Under the pieces are notes generated by a model, which saw only the letters and a program-made list of their open reading frames with translations, searched no databases and was not told where the DNA came from. A DNA stretch of 36,722 nucleotides from an uncultured Clostridia bacterium (lineage in GTDB: Bacteria > Bacillota > Clostridia > Christensenellales > Borkfalkiaceae), in NCBI GenBank assembly GCA_945638575.1, contig CALZDP010000013.1, positions 1-36,722 on the forward strand. The letters are read 5' to 3'. This document shows, piece after piece, positions 6,930-15,599 of the stretch (the first letter of the stretch is position 1; every line of letters starts with the position of its first letter). The position numbers and the translations under genes were made by a program.

Positions 6930-7598
6930 TTGAAAATATTTGGCGTAAAGTTTAACTATCGTCAAAAAGGCGTTGTTTAAATCATTTCTTGCCGAGTCGT
7001 TTAAAAGTGTGTTTTTGTAATGTTTTACAGTGTTTTCGCAAACAGAAAGGGTTGCTTTTTCTATCGGGGAAAGATCCTTTGTTTTTAGTAAGTCAAAAAA
7101 TTCTTCCGCTTTCAAATAGTTTATGCTGTCGTCAAAGCGCGGACGTTTTACACCCATCTTTTCCGTTTTTAAACTAAGGGCGCAAGGCTCTTCCGAAATT
7201 TCGGCAATAGGACTTAAAGCAACGGTTATTTCGTCAAAACACTTATCGCGTTGGGTGTAATTTGCTTCGGCAAGTCTGTAAAAGAGGGCGTATAAGCCGA
7301 TTATCGCACAAAAAGTTATTATAAAATATATAAACGGCTCTAACTCGCTATTAAAGTAACTTCCGCCGTTAAAAAGGTTTGTTATCGCCAAAAGATACAA
7401 TATAAAAGAGGCGGAAAAATAGGTGAAGATAAGAAGATAACTTATTTTCGGGTAGCCGTAGACGGCGGTTTTTAAGTTTACCGAAAAACCGCTTGTAACC
7501 GCCGAAAAAACAAAAAGTAAAATTGCAACGGTCAAGTAGTCAAAACTAAAACTTATTTTAATAAAAAGTTCTACAAAGCGGTTAAAATAATCCAACAT
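6927..7598 (-). CDS. Membrane protein of unknown function with cytosolic tail
   Basis: The start is placed at ATG 7598 (MLDYFNRFVEL) because AAGGAG lies just upstream. The open frame runs further up to 7658, through the addA terminator, but has no ribosome binding site there. The 223-residue protein has three predicted membrane segments: DYLTVAILLFVFSAVTSGF, ISYLLIFTYFSASFILYLLA and FIYFIITFCAIIGLYALFY. A soluble tail of about 110 residues follows, rich in charged and Leu residues. I do not recognise the family. The gene is monocistronic between the addA terminator and the HU terminator, with no visible functional link to either neighbour. Confidence 0.75.
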   Translation of the reverse strand: MLDYFNRFVELFIKISFSFDYLTVAILLFVFSAVTSGFSVNLKTAVYGYPKISYLLIFTYFSASFILYLLAITNLFNGGSYFNSELEPFIYFIITFCAIIGLYALFYRLAEANYTQRDKCFDEITVALSPIAEISEEPCALSLKTEKMGVKRPRFDDSINYLKAEEFFDLLKTKDLSPIEKATLSVCENTVKHYKNTLLNDSARNDLNNAFLTIVKLYAKYFQ

Positions 7599-7613
7599 AA
7601 TACTCCTTACCGC

Positions 7614-7656
7614 AAAAAAGCGGAAACACAGAATTCGATATTCCGATTGTTTCCGC
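7614..7656 (-). terminator. Terminator of the addB-addA operon
   Basis: GCGGAAACA (7620-7628) pairs perfectly with TGTTTCCGC (7648-7656). T-runs flank both sides: TTTTTT on the reverse strand after addA, ATTTTTTATATTTT on the forward strand. Confidence 0.8.
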
Positions 7657-7683
7657 ATTTTTTATATTTTATACTTGTAATTT

Positions 7684-10600
7684 TTAATCGAGCGTGATTT
7701 CTTCCACCCGTAAAAGATTTACAAGCACTTTTTTGATTACTTTTTTGCCAAGCGATTTTTCCACCGCATAAGCGTAAAGATCCAACTGCTTATGATATCT
7801 TTGTTTTAACGCCTTTTTTGAAAGGGCGGAATGTTTATAGTCGATAATTATCGCATTATCCTCCTTTATGCAAAGTAAGTCGATAACCCCTTGCAACAAA
7901 ACATCTTCGTCGCCTTCCTCGCCTGCTAAGTTCGGCGGAACGGTTACGATAAAAGGCTGTTCCTTATAAAGTTTGTAATTTTTTATCTCTTTAAAAATAT
8001 CAAGATTTAATATTTGCTTTATCCTGTCTACGTCCGTTTTTTGTTGCCACTCTTTAGTAAGTTTTGATAAAAGTTCCTCTATAAGCCCGTTATCGCCTAT
8101 TTTTTCAAAATCTAAAAGTTCCAAAAACTTGTGATAGGCGTTACCGGTATCGGCGTCGCTTACCGAAAACATCGGCTTCGAATAAGGCGAGGCGTCCAAT
8201 TCAAACACCGCGTCGTTTTTACTGATTTCGGTAACGGTGCGCTTTAAACTAAGAGTCGTATCCCTTTGATATGGGTAAGAAAATTCAACATATTTTTTGA
8301 TTGTTTCAACCCTTTCGCTATCCGCTTCGGGAAGGATAAGCGCTCGTCTTTCATCTCTTTCGGAAAGTTTTTTAAGATCTTCTGCCGAAACGGGGGTTTT
8401 TGTGATTTGTATACCGTTAAATAAATCAAGTTGCTTTTTGGCGTCTATCGTAGGGGTAAATTCTTCTTTTGGCGAATTTTTGCAAACTATATACAAAATA
8501 CTTTCGGCACGCGTCAGCGCCACATACAAAAGTCGTAATTCTTCCTTTAAATTTTCACGTTGCTTAACTAAGCCGATATATTCTTTTATAACGCTGCTGC
8601 GTGAAACTTTGCTTTCCCTTTCGTAAACCTTTACGCCGATACCTACGTCGCGCGCGCAAAAAACATCTTCACGGGCGTCCATGACGTTCCAGTTTCTGTC
8701 TACGCCGGCAACTATGACGATAGGGTATTCCAGCCCTTTAGATGCGTGCATGCTTATAACGTTTACGGCGTCGACTCCGCCGCCTGCGGGAAGAGTCATA
8801 TCGTCAAGGGCGTCGTCAAGGTCGGTCATAAACTCTTGAATAAATCTTTCCGTTTCGCCTTTGTATGCATGGGAAATAAAAACGTCTATACGCCTGAGTT
8901 TATACTCGCCTTGAGGCGTGGCGGACAGTTTTGCGTCAATAGATTTTTCACGCATCATGCGCCTTATCAATGACGGCACGCCCTCGAAAGCGGAAATTAG
9001 CCTTAGCCTTGCAAGGTAAGAATAAAAATCCCTTAGTTTATCTGCCAAACGGTCGCCCGTTTGCGAATATCTTATTGCTGCCTCGTGGAATTCCGCCGTA
9101 GGATAAGCGTCGCGTATCTTTTTTAGGTCGGCGTCGGTTAATCCGCCCACCGAAGATTTAAGCGCGCCTGCCAAAGAAATATCGTCGTCGGGCGACAAAA
9201 TGCACTGCAAAATGTTTATAAGAAGTTGAATTTCCGGATAGGTTTTGATACTGCGTTTGTTTTCGGAAACGGTAGGAATGCCTGCCTTTTCCAACTCCTT
9301 AACAACCCTGTCCACGCCCGACTGCACTGTACGGTTTAAAACGGCGATGTCGCTGTATCTTGCAAGGCGTACACCTTCCTTTTTATCGTAAACCATTTTA
9401 TTTAAGGCATTTTTGACGGAGTAAACCACTAACTTTTCGTAGCTGATTTTTTCGGACTTTTCAGCAGAAAGGTGCTTTTCAACGCTGTAAACGCCAAGGT
9501 CCAAATTTTCTTTTTCATCCTTGTCGCAAAGGTAAAACAGTTCGGCTTCACCCTTGTACGAGCCGAAAAGGTTGCCGTAAATCATGGGGTGTTTACGGTA
9601 TTCAAACCCCATTACAGACTCGGTCATATCTTTGGAAAAGACTTCGTTTACCGTATCTATAACCGCTTGAGAACTTCTGAAGTTACTGTCAAGTTCAACG
9701 TGCGTTCCGTAAGTTTCGGCGTCTAAAACACGGCGTGAAAAGTTTTCGCTTCGGCAACCGCGGAAACCGTAAATGCTTTGCTTAACGTCGCCCACCAAAA
9801 AGAGATTATCCGACTCTAATAATTTAAAAATACTTTCCTGTATGCCGTTGGTATCCTGATATTCGTCCACGAAAATGTATTTGTAGGCGGAATGTAAATC
9901 TTCGATTACCTCTTTATTTTGAAGAATTTTATATCCTATATGCGATAGGTCGGAATAGTCCAAAAGACTTTGTTCCTTTTTTTGTCTGTCGTATTCTTCA
10001 CGGAAAAGTTTGATTATTTTGATTAAACTTTGTAAAATGCAACGCGGACCTAAAAGGTCGTTTAATCTGGTTTCGTAATCGGCATAAAATATTTTTTCGA
10101 TTTCCGCCTGAATCTTTTTAATGCCGTCATAAACAAGAGCAAAGTCGTCGTAAAGTTCGGCTTTAAATTCGTCGCTTTTTGTTAATCGGGGTTTTACCGT
10201 TTTATATAAAGAAAATTCCCGTAAACTTTCCGCGTCACGGCGGCTATAAAGATTTTCGATTAAATTTTTATATGCCGTCAAAACGTCCGCATAACCTTTT
10301 ACGCCTAAGTTTACCGAGCGATTATACAAGTCGAAAATTTTATCGTAATAGTAATCTATTTTTTCAATAAATAGGGCTATAAGCCTGTTATCGACCTTTT
10401 TCAGACCTTCGTCGCTATAGTTAAACAGGGCGGAATCCAAAAAGGCGTCGGGATCGGTTTCGCTTTCCAAAAAACCGTAAATTTTTAAAATTATACACTT
10501 TAAAGTATCGTCTTTGCGCTTTTTTATAAACACCCTTAAAAGGTTTGACAAGTCCTCGTCGCCGTTATCGTATAAATCTTCCAAAACCTCGTTTAAAGCG

Positions 10601-11004
10601 GAATTTTTAAGGGTTTTTTCTTCGGATTCGGCAATAATCGAAAATGCGGGATCTACGTCGGCAAGGTAAAAATACTTTCTTATAAGAGAGTTTAAAAAGG
10701 AATCTATGGTTGAAATGGACGCCATGGATAGGTCGTTCAACTCTTTACGCAACCTTTCTACGTCCTTACCTTCTTTTATACGCCCTATAAGCGCCTTAGA
10801 GATTTTTTCACGCATTTGAGTGGCGGCAAGTCTTGTAAAAGTTACAGCCAAAATCTCTTTAACGCTTGCTTTGCCTTGTGAAATAAGTCTAATAAGCCTT
10901 TCCACCATAACGCTTGTTTTACCGCTTCCAGCCGAGGCGGAAACAACGATGTTGCCTTCGTTATGATTTATTACTGTCATTTGTTTTTCGGTAAATTTAG
11001 GCAT
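7684..11004 (-). CDS. addA: ATP-dependent helicase-nuclease AddAB, subunit AddA
   Basis: AddA is the motor and one of the nuclease subunits of AddAB, which resects double-strand breaks for RecA repair. The start is placed at ATG 11004 (MPKFTEKQM): GGAGG lies 6 nt upstream and the family begins this way, so the in-frame ATG at 11019 is too early. The product is 1106 residues, slightly shorter than Bacillus AddA. UvrD-type motifs are visible: Walker A SASAGSGKT (22-30), IFVDEYQDTN, LVGDVKQSIYGFRG, then LDSNFRSS, VNVISMHASKGLEYPIVIVA and LLYVALTRAE. The C-terminal PD-(D/E)xK nuclease is intact: GVIDLL, IIDYK and the QLDLYAYA helix. The gene overlaps the end of addB by 8 bp, so the two are probably translated together. 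Confidence 0.96.
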   Translation of the reverse strand: MPKFTEKQMTVINHNEGNIVVSASAGSGKTSVMVERLIRLISQGKASVKEILAVTFTRLAATQMREKISKALIGRIKEGKDVERLRKELNDLSMASISTIDSFLNSLIRKYFYLADVDPAFSIIAESEEKTLKNSALNEVLEDLYDNGDEDLSNLLRVFIKKRKDDTLKCIILKIYGFLESETDPDAFLDSALFNYSDEGLKKVDNRLIALFIEKIDYYYDKIFDLYNRSVNLGVKGYADVLTAYKNLIENLYSRRDAESLREFSLYKTVKPRLTKSDEFKAELYDDFALVYDGIKKIQAEIEKIFYADYETRLNDLLGPRCILQSLIKIIKLFREEYDRQKKEQSLLDYSDLSHIGYKILQNKEVIEDLHSAYKYIFVDEYQDTNGIQESIFKLLESDNLFLVGDVKQSIYGFRGCRSENFSRRVLDAETYGTHVELDSNFRSSQAVIDTVNEVFSKDMTESVMGFEYRKHPMIYGNLFGSYKGEAELFYLCDKDEKENLDLGVYSVEKHLSAEKSEKISYEKLVVYSVKNALNKMVYDKKEGVRLARYSDIAVLNRTVQSGVDRVVKELEKAGIPTVSENKRSIKTYPEIQLLINILQCILSPDDDISLAGALKSSVGGLTDADLKKIRDAYPTAEFHEAAIRYSQTGDRLADKLRDFYSYLARLRLISAFEGVPSLIRRMMREKSIDAKLSATPQGEYKLRRIDVFISHAYKGETERFIQEFMTDLDDALDDMTLPAGGGVDAVNVISMHASKGLEYPIVIVAGVDRNWNVMDAREDVFCARDVGIGVKVYERESKVSRSSVIKEYIGLVKQRENLKEELRLLYVALTRAESILYIVCKNSPKEEFTPTIDAKKQLDLFNGIQITKTPVSAEDLKKLSERDERRALILPEADSERVETIKKYVEFSYPYQRDTTLSLKRTVTEISKNDAVFELDASPYSKPMFSVSDADTGNAYHKFLELLDFEKIGDNGLIEELLSKLTKEWQQKTDVDRIKQILNLDIFKEIKNYKLYKEQPFIVTVPPNLAGEEGDEDVLLQGVIDLLCIKEDNAIIIDYKHSALSKKALKQRYHKQLDLYAYAVEKSLGKKVIKKVLVNLLRVEEITLD

Positions 11005-14000
11005 TATCGTCCTCCGCATTTAAAATGGAATTTTTGTTGCCTTTTAAAACGTCTCTGTTGTTGTCGCCGGACTCTGCGTCGTAACCGCAAAGGCCTTTGT
11101 ACTTACAATACTCGCAAGCGTCGTTTGAGGGCGAAGGAATAAAACACCCTTTTTGCATTTCTTCCGCACCGCTTTCGCACACCTTTACGGCATAATCCAT
11201 GTAACTTGCAAACTCTTTGCGCGACAGAAGATTTTTATTTTGAGAAACCGTACCGTCCTTTTTGAGTTTTACGCCGAGATTTTTGCTTTCACCGCTATCC
11301 AAAAAGTCGTTATCAAGTTTGCCTATTATTTCCTTTTCGGGAAGACATTTACCTAAATACTCTCCGCCCATGACGTCGGTTGCCCCGTACTCGTCGGAAA
11401 GTTTAAAGTAGTGCGCGCCTGCCGGAATATAGCCGAGTTTGGCAAAAACATTCATATATAAATACAACTGAACTTTTTTACCTGCGTAAAAGGAACTGTC
11501 TTCGCTGTCCGCTTGACCGGATTTGTAGTCTATAATCCTAAAATACCTGTCTTTGCCGTCAAAATATTCGTCTGCGCGGTCTATTTTACCGCGTAGGGCG
11601 ATACTGCCGGAAGGGGTTTTTAAATATATGGGATAAAGTCCGTTTTTACCGCTTTCATTAAATTCTATTTCCGCGCCGATAGGTTTAAAGGTGGAATTCG
11701 ATATATCCGTATACACCCTTTCGCACTCTTTTATTGCTTCCTCTTTTAACAGCAAGAAAATATTTTTATATTGCGGTTTGTTAAGATAACGGGCATATAG
11801 AGGGGTTTTTATTTCTTCATCGAACAATTTTTCCGCTAAAATCCGCGCGGACAGTCGGTCTTTTACTTCAGAAAACTTATTGATAAATTTTTCCATAACG
11901 TTATGTAAAACGTTACCTATTTCATAAACCTTTGTTTCGCCGTTTGCGCTTTCCTTTAATTTTAAAAGGCCTTGAGCAAAGGCTTTATACGGACAGGAAA
12001 AGAAGGTTTCTATAGTCGTGGCGGAAAACTTTCCCGTGTAAGATAAATCTTCGTTGCAAAGTTTCGGTTCGCTGTAATCGATTAAACTTTGATATTCGCC
12101 CTCGTCCTTAATCGCCGCCGTAAACGCCGCCAAGTCCTTTAAATCGCCCGCTGACCTTTCCCTAAACTTTTCCGCCGTTATGGCGCCGTAAAGCATACCG
12201 GCTTTTTTGGAAAGATATTTTGCAGGCACATTTTCGGGAATAAGCGAACTTACCTCCATTTTACAAAGCAACGGCTTATTATCGCTACTTGAAAAAATCG
12301 ACAAAATACGGTCGATAATTTCGCTTCTTAAAACGGCTTTGCCTTTACTGTCCGTATTAGAGTAGGATAGATATAGACGGTCGGTAAAACTCATCATGGT
12401 TACCGCTATATTTTCCCTTTCACGCTCGTTTACAATTTGTAATTTCGGCTCGATAATCAACTTATAGCCGTCCATTTTGGTAAGTTCGCGGTCGTTAAGC
12501 AGTGCGACGTCCGCTTTGTAATCGGGAACGGAAAAGTTTAATTCCGGACAGAATAAAATTTTGGATTCTTTAAGTCTTCCGCCCTTAAAATCGCCCAAAT
12601 AAACGGTGTCGTTGTATTCGGGTACCGTAGAAACTTTTACCGACGCCGAGGCGCTTATAATTATATTTTTAAATTCGTTAAGGGATACTTTAACGCTTCC
12701 CAAAACCCTGTCGACTTCATCCAAAAAAATGGACAAGGCTTTTAAAGCGCCGTCGTTAAATTCCGCCGTAACTCCTTCGCCGTACTCCTTTAAGGAATCG
12801 GACATAGCCTGTCCGCGATTAAATACGTCCAGATAGTCGAGCGAAGATTTTACCTGTTCGATATAGTTGGAAACACTGTCTTTTAATGCAAATTTTGAGG
12901 TTACCGCCTCGATACGACCTCTCACGCTTTCTGCTATTAAATCGCCGAAAGGCTCCTTCATTTGCTTTCTTGAAATTGCGTTTTCATAAATGTATTTGGT
13001 GAAATCACGCGATTCTTCAAAGGAACAAAAAAGTCCGTTTTTTGCTAATTCAATGGCTTTTTGAGGCAAAAGATTAAACCGTCTTACGTCAATAAGTCCG
13101 CCTATAAGCCCGATAACGGGGTGTTTGTCAAGATTTTTGCTTTCATCGACGTAAAGCGGAATATCGTATAAAAAGAAACTTTCTTTAAGTTTCGGCGCAA
13201 AATCGGATAGGTTTTGACAGACTACCGAAAAGTCTTTATACCTTCTTTTGTTTTCCGTAACTTCATAGCGTATGACGGCGGCAATGGCGTCGCATTCTTC
13301 ATTAACGGTGTTTGCCTCGGCAACCTTTATCTTGTCGCTGTAAATTCCGCCGTCAGAAAAAGCAAACGGATCAAAAAGCCCTTTAGCGATGGCGTACTGC
13401 TCGGTTTTACCTTCTTCTCTTAACGGAATAACCTCTGCCCCGGGGAAAAGTCCGCTGATTTTATTTACCGATTCGTTTGTATAGGAAGAATAATTGCCCG
13501 ATACGCAAACAAAATTAAGGTCGGAAACCTTGTTTAACGCCCTTAAAACGTTCAGCGTCTGCTTGGTGTATGATTGAACCGCCGCCACTATAACGTTTGC
13601 GCCCTTTAACTTTTCGTCCTTTAATAGGGCGCCTTCCATCAAAGAAAGATAGGCGCTTTCGTCGGTCAAACGGTTTTGGGTAACGTAATCTTCGTATAAG
13701 CGATAAACGGTTTCGATATCCTTTAATTTTGTACGCAAAGCCCCCCTTTCCGCCTGGATTATCTCAGTCAAATCGCTCGGTTTTACAAGCGCCGCTTTCA
13801 ACTGGGAAATCAGTCCGTAAACTTCGGTGGGAACGGAAAAGGCTTCCGGTTTTAATCGGACCAGTTCGGACTCGTGTTCCTTCATAAGTTTTCTTACAAG
13901 CAACGACGCTTGCGCCTTGCTTAAAAAGTTTTCTACCTTCACGTTTTTGGAAACGTAACGGGAAAAACTCATGACCTCTGCGTTAAAAGTACCGCCCGTT

Positions 14001-14149
14001 AAGGTGGCTATCTCTCTTTCAAAAGAAAGTGTGGCTTTGCTCTCGCAAAAAACGTATGTTTTTTTGTCAATATCGCGCGGAAGGTCGGCAACAAGCCCTG
14101 CCGTTACCCTTATTGCATGCGCGGTTGAAAGGGCGGTGTAGATTTTCAT
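10997..14149 (-). CDS. addB: ATP-dependent helicase-nuclease AddAB, subunit AddB
   Basis: The 1050-residue partner of AddA. The C-terminal nuclease is intact: GKIDRADEYF, then RIIDYKSGQ and the QLYLYM helix. Four Cys for the 4Fe-4S cluster are visible: one in FFSCPYKAFAQG and C1012, C1015 and C1021 in CEYCKYKGLCGY. The N-terminus, MKIYTALSTAHAIRV, lacks the GRxGSGKT Walker A found in Bacillus-type AddB. ATP binding by this subunit is therefore doubtful, and AddA would be the only motor. No ribosome binding site precedes ATG 14149, and TATACT lies only 6 nt upstream, so the mRNA is predicted leaderless. A copy of the CCGCCTATAAGCCCG repeat (13093-13111) is read in frame near residues 346-352. 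The assignment is firm from the C-terminal motifs and the addA linkage. Confidence 0.94.
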   Translation of the reverse strand: MKIYTALSTAHAIRVTAGLVADLPRDIDKKTYVFCESKATLSFEREIATLTGGTFNAEVMSFSRYVSKNVKVENFLSKAQASLLVRKLMKEHESELVRLKPEAFSVPTEVYGLISQLKAALVKPSDLTEIIQAERGALRTKLKDIETVYRLYEDYVTQNRLTDESAYLSLMEGALLKDEKLKGANVIVAAVQSYTKQTLNVLRALNKVSDLNFVCVSGNYSSYTNESVNKISGLFPGAEVIPLREEGKTEQYAIAKGLFDPFAFSDGGIYSDKIKVAEANTVNEECDAIAAVIRYEVTENKRRYKDFSVVCQNLSDFAPKLKESFFLYDIPLYVDESKNLDKHPVIGLIGGLIDVRRFNLLPQKAIELAKNGLFCSFEESRDFTKYIYENAISRKQMKEPFGDLIAESVRGRIEAVTSKFALKDSVSNYIEQVKSSLDYLDVFNRGQAMSDSLKEYGEGVTAEFNDGALKALSIFLDEVDRVLGSVKVSLNEFKNIIISASASVKVSTVPEYNDTVYLGDFKGGRLKESKILFCPELNFSVPDYKADVALLNDRELTKMDGYKLIIEPKLQIVNERERENIAVTMMSFTDRLYLSYSNTDSKGKAVLRSEIIDRILSIFSSSDNKPLLCKMEVSSLIPENVPAKYLSKKAGMLYGAITAEKFRERSAGDLKDLAAFTAAIKDEGEYQSLIDYSEPKLCNEDLSYTGKFSATTIETFFSCPYKAFAQGLLKLKESANGETKVYEIGNVLHNVMEKFINKFSEVKDRLSARILAEKLFDEEIKTPLYARYLNKPQYKNIFLLLKEEAIKECERVYTDISNSTFKPIGAEIEFNESGKNGLYPIYLKTPSGSIALRGKIDRADEYFDGKDRYFRIIDYKSGQADSEDSSFYAGKKVQLYLYMNVFAKLGYIPAGAHYFKLSDEYGATDVMGGEYLGKCLPEKEIIGKLDNDFLDSGESKNLGVKLKKDGTVSQNKNLLSRKEFASYMDYAVKVCESGAEEMQKGCFIPSPSNDACEYCKYKGLCGYDAESGDNNRDVLKGNKNSILNAEDDNA

Positions 14150-14155
14150 AAGTTA

Positions 14156-14161
14156 AGTATA
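14156..14161 (-). promoter_or_regulatory. -10 box of addB implying a leaderless mRNA
   Basis: TATACT on the reverse strand ends 6 nt before the A of the addB start codon. Transcription would begin at or within one base of the ATG. The -35 region (TTAATT at 17 nt) is a poor match, so the promoter is weaker than the one at the SF2 helicase gene. Confidence 0.45.
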
Positions 14162-14203
14162 ACATAAATAATTACATAAATTAAGTTTTTTGGATATTTT
14201 TAT

Positions 14204-14233
14204 TTGCTTTTAACAAAAAAAATATGTTACAAT
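14204..14233 (+). promoter_or_regulatory. Candidate promoter of the lipoprotein gene at 14382
   Basis: TTGCTT (14204-14209) and TACAAT (14228-14233) are 18 nt apart. The leader would be about 140 nt, with no convincing terminator inside it. Confidence 0.4.
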
Positions 14234-14381
14234 TACTTAAATAGCGGAAAGTGTTATTTCCGCCAAACAGAAGTTGTTAAATTTACCCGTCCGCCAAAGT
14301 TTTTACCGCTGCGGCTTATAAGTTTTTACTTTAAGTTTCCGGCTTTTTTGTTGCGACGGACCAATTACCCAAGGGGAGATT

Positions 14382-15428
14382 ATGAAGAAACATTTTCGTT
14401 CGGCTTTTGCCCTAATAATTGCCTTGTTTACGTTGACTATGGCAGGCTGTTCCACACAGGTGCCGACCACGCTGGGCGGTTCATACTTTTTGCAAAACGC
14501 AGGTAATATAAGCATTATCGGCAACGTTAACGAAGTCAATGAATACTCCGTTACCTTTACGCCGTCAAACGCTACCGCGGCTAACGACGTGAAAATTGCC
14601 TTAGTTGAAGAAGACGTTCTTAACCTTTTAACCACTACGCTTACCAACACCGTTTATAACGAAACGGAATGTTATCTTTTGGAATCGGTGTTAAAAACCA
14701 AAATTTCATACGTTTTGTACGGCGAAAATGTGGGTGTATTTGAAAACTATGTTTCGCAAAAGGTGTACTTTTTAAGCGTTTCCAACAAACTTAAACCGCT
14801 TTACAGCCAAACGACCGCAAACGCCAACACCCCCGTTACGGATAAAAACGGCAAATATTCCGTTGTCAATTTGAAATATTCTTTCAGCGTAACCTATTCT
14901 GACGATACCGCCGTTGCGGACTTTGTTCCCGAAAAAGGCGAATACGGAATACCTTCAGGCGAACGCGAATATAAAAAATACAACTCTAAGACCAACTACT
15001 TCGATAACAACGCTATGCTGTTTATGCCGAGGGCTATTAAACTTACGGACAGTGCCTCTTTACAGTTTTCCTGCATTGACGTTTTATCCGGCGCCAACCG
15101 CAATATGACTATGGCAAGCGACAGTACAAAACCTTCGGAAGACCTTATCTTTTCCACGACCAATACCGAGCAAGGCGTTATTCCGCACGCTTACTATATT
15201 AACAGCCGAAAATTGTTCGTAAACGGCGACAGTCAGGTTATACCCTGCCACGTCGTCAATTTTGCCGTAAGCGGAACTTTTTCGGGCACACCCATTAAGT
15301 GCTGGTACGCCGACACTGCGGACAACTATAAAGAAGCAAGGGCGCGCCTTATCAAAATGGAAAGCACCGCTTTGTATTCTTTAGGTACGTTTACCTATAT
15401 AATCAAGAAAACGACTACCGCGGATTGA
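14382..15428 (+). CDS. Lipoprotein of unknown function
   Basis: The 348-residue protein begins with a clear lipoprotein signal: a basic start, a hydrophobic stretch and the lipobox TMAGC at Cys23. It should be anchored on the outer face of the membrane. The mature part has no transmembrane segment and alternates beta-strand-like stretches rich in Thr, Asn and Tyr, with one Cys pair region (CIDVLSGANRN... and IPCHVVNFAVSG) and a Lys/Thr-rich end. I recognise no domain. AGGGGAG precedes the ATG and a terminator follows, so it is a single-gene unit divergent from addB. No operon partner helps to assign a role. Confidence 0.75.
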   Translation: MKKHFRSAFALIIALFTLTMAGCSTQVPTTLGGSYFLQNAGNISIIGNVNEVNEYSVTFTPSNATAANDVKIALVEEDVLNLLTTTLTNTVYNETECYLLESVLKTKISYVLYGENVGVFENYVSQKVYFLSVSNKLKPLYSQTTANANTPVTDKNGKYSVVNLKYSFSVTYSDDTAVADFVPEKGEYGIPSGEREYKKYNSKTNYFDNNAMLFMPRAIKLTDSASLQFSCIDVLSGANRNMTMASDSTKPSEDLIFSTTNTEQGVIPHAYYINSRKLFVNGDSQVIPCHVVNFAVSGTFSGTPIKCWYADTADNYKEARARLIKMESTALYSLGTFTYIIKKTTTAD

Positions 15429-15448
15429 TACCTTTTTAGGTTATTTTT

Positions 15449-15489
15449 GCCCGAGGTACCGTTTAAATAGGTAACTTTCGGGCTTTTTT
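15449..15489 (+). terminator. Terminator of the lipoprotein gene
   Basis: GCCCGA (15449-15454) pairs with TCGGGC (15478-15483), with a further inner pairing GTACC/GGTAaC. TTTTTT follows. Confidence 0.75.
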
Positions 15490-15599
15490 GTTTACTTTTA
15501 GGCTTACTAAGGTTAATTTAAACCACTTTAATCTTTAATGATTTGGCGATAAATCCTTTTTTGGGGATTTTAAATAGAATATCAAGGAGGGCATTTTTT

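Noticed and set aside
8244..8429. Small reverse-strand frame inside addA
   Set aside because: It is an alternative frame of addA, without a ribosome binding site or protein-like composition.
15490..15599. M-box magnesium riboswitch before mgtE
   Set aside because: The stretch is too short and none of the conserved M-box segments are visible.
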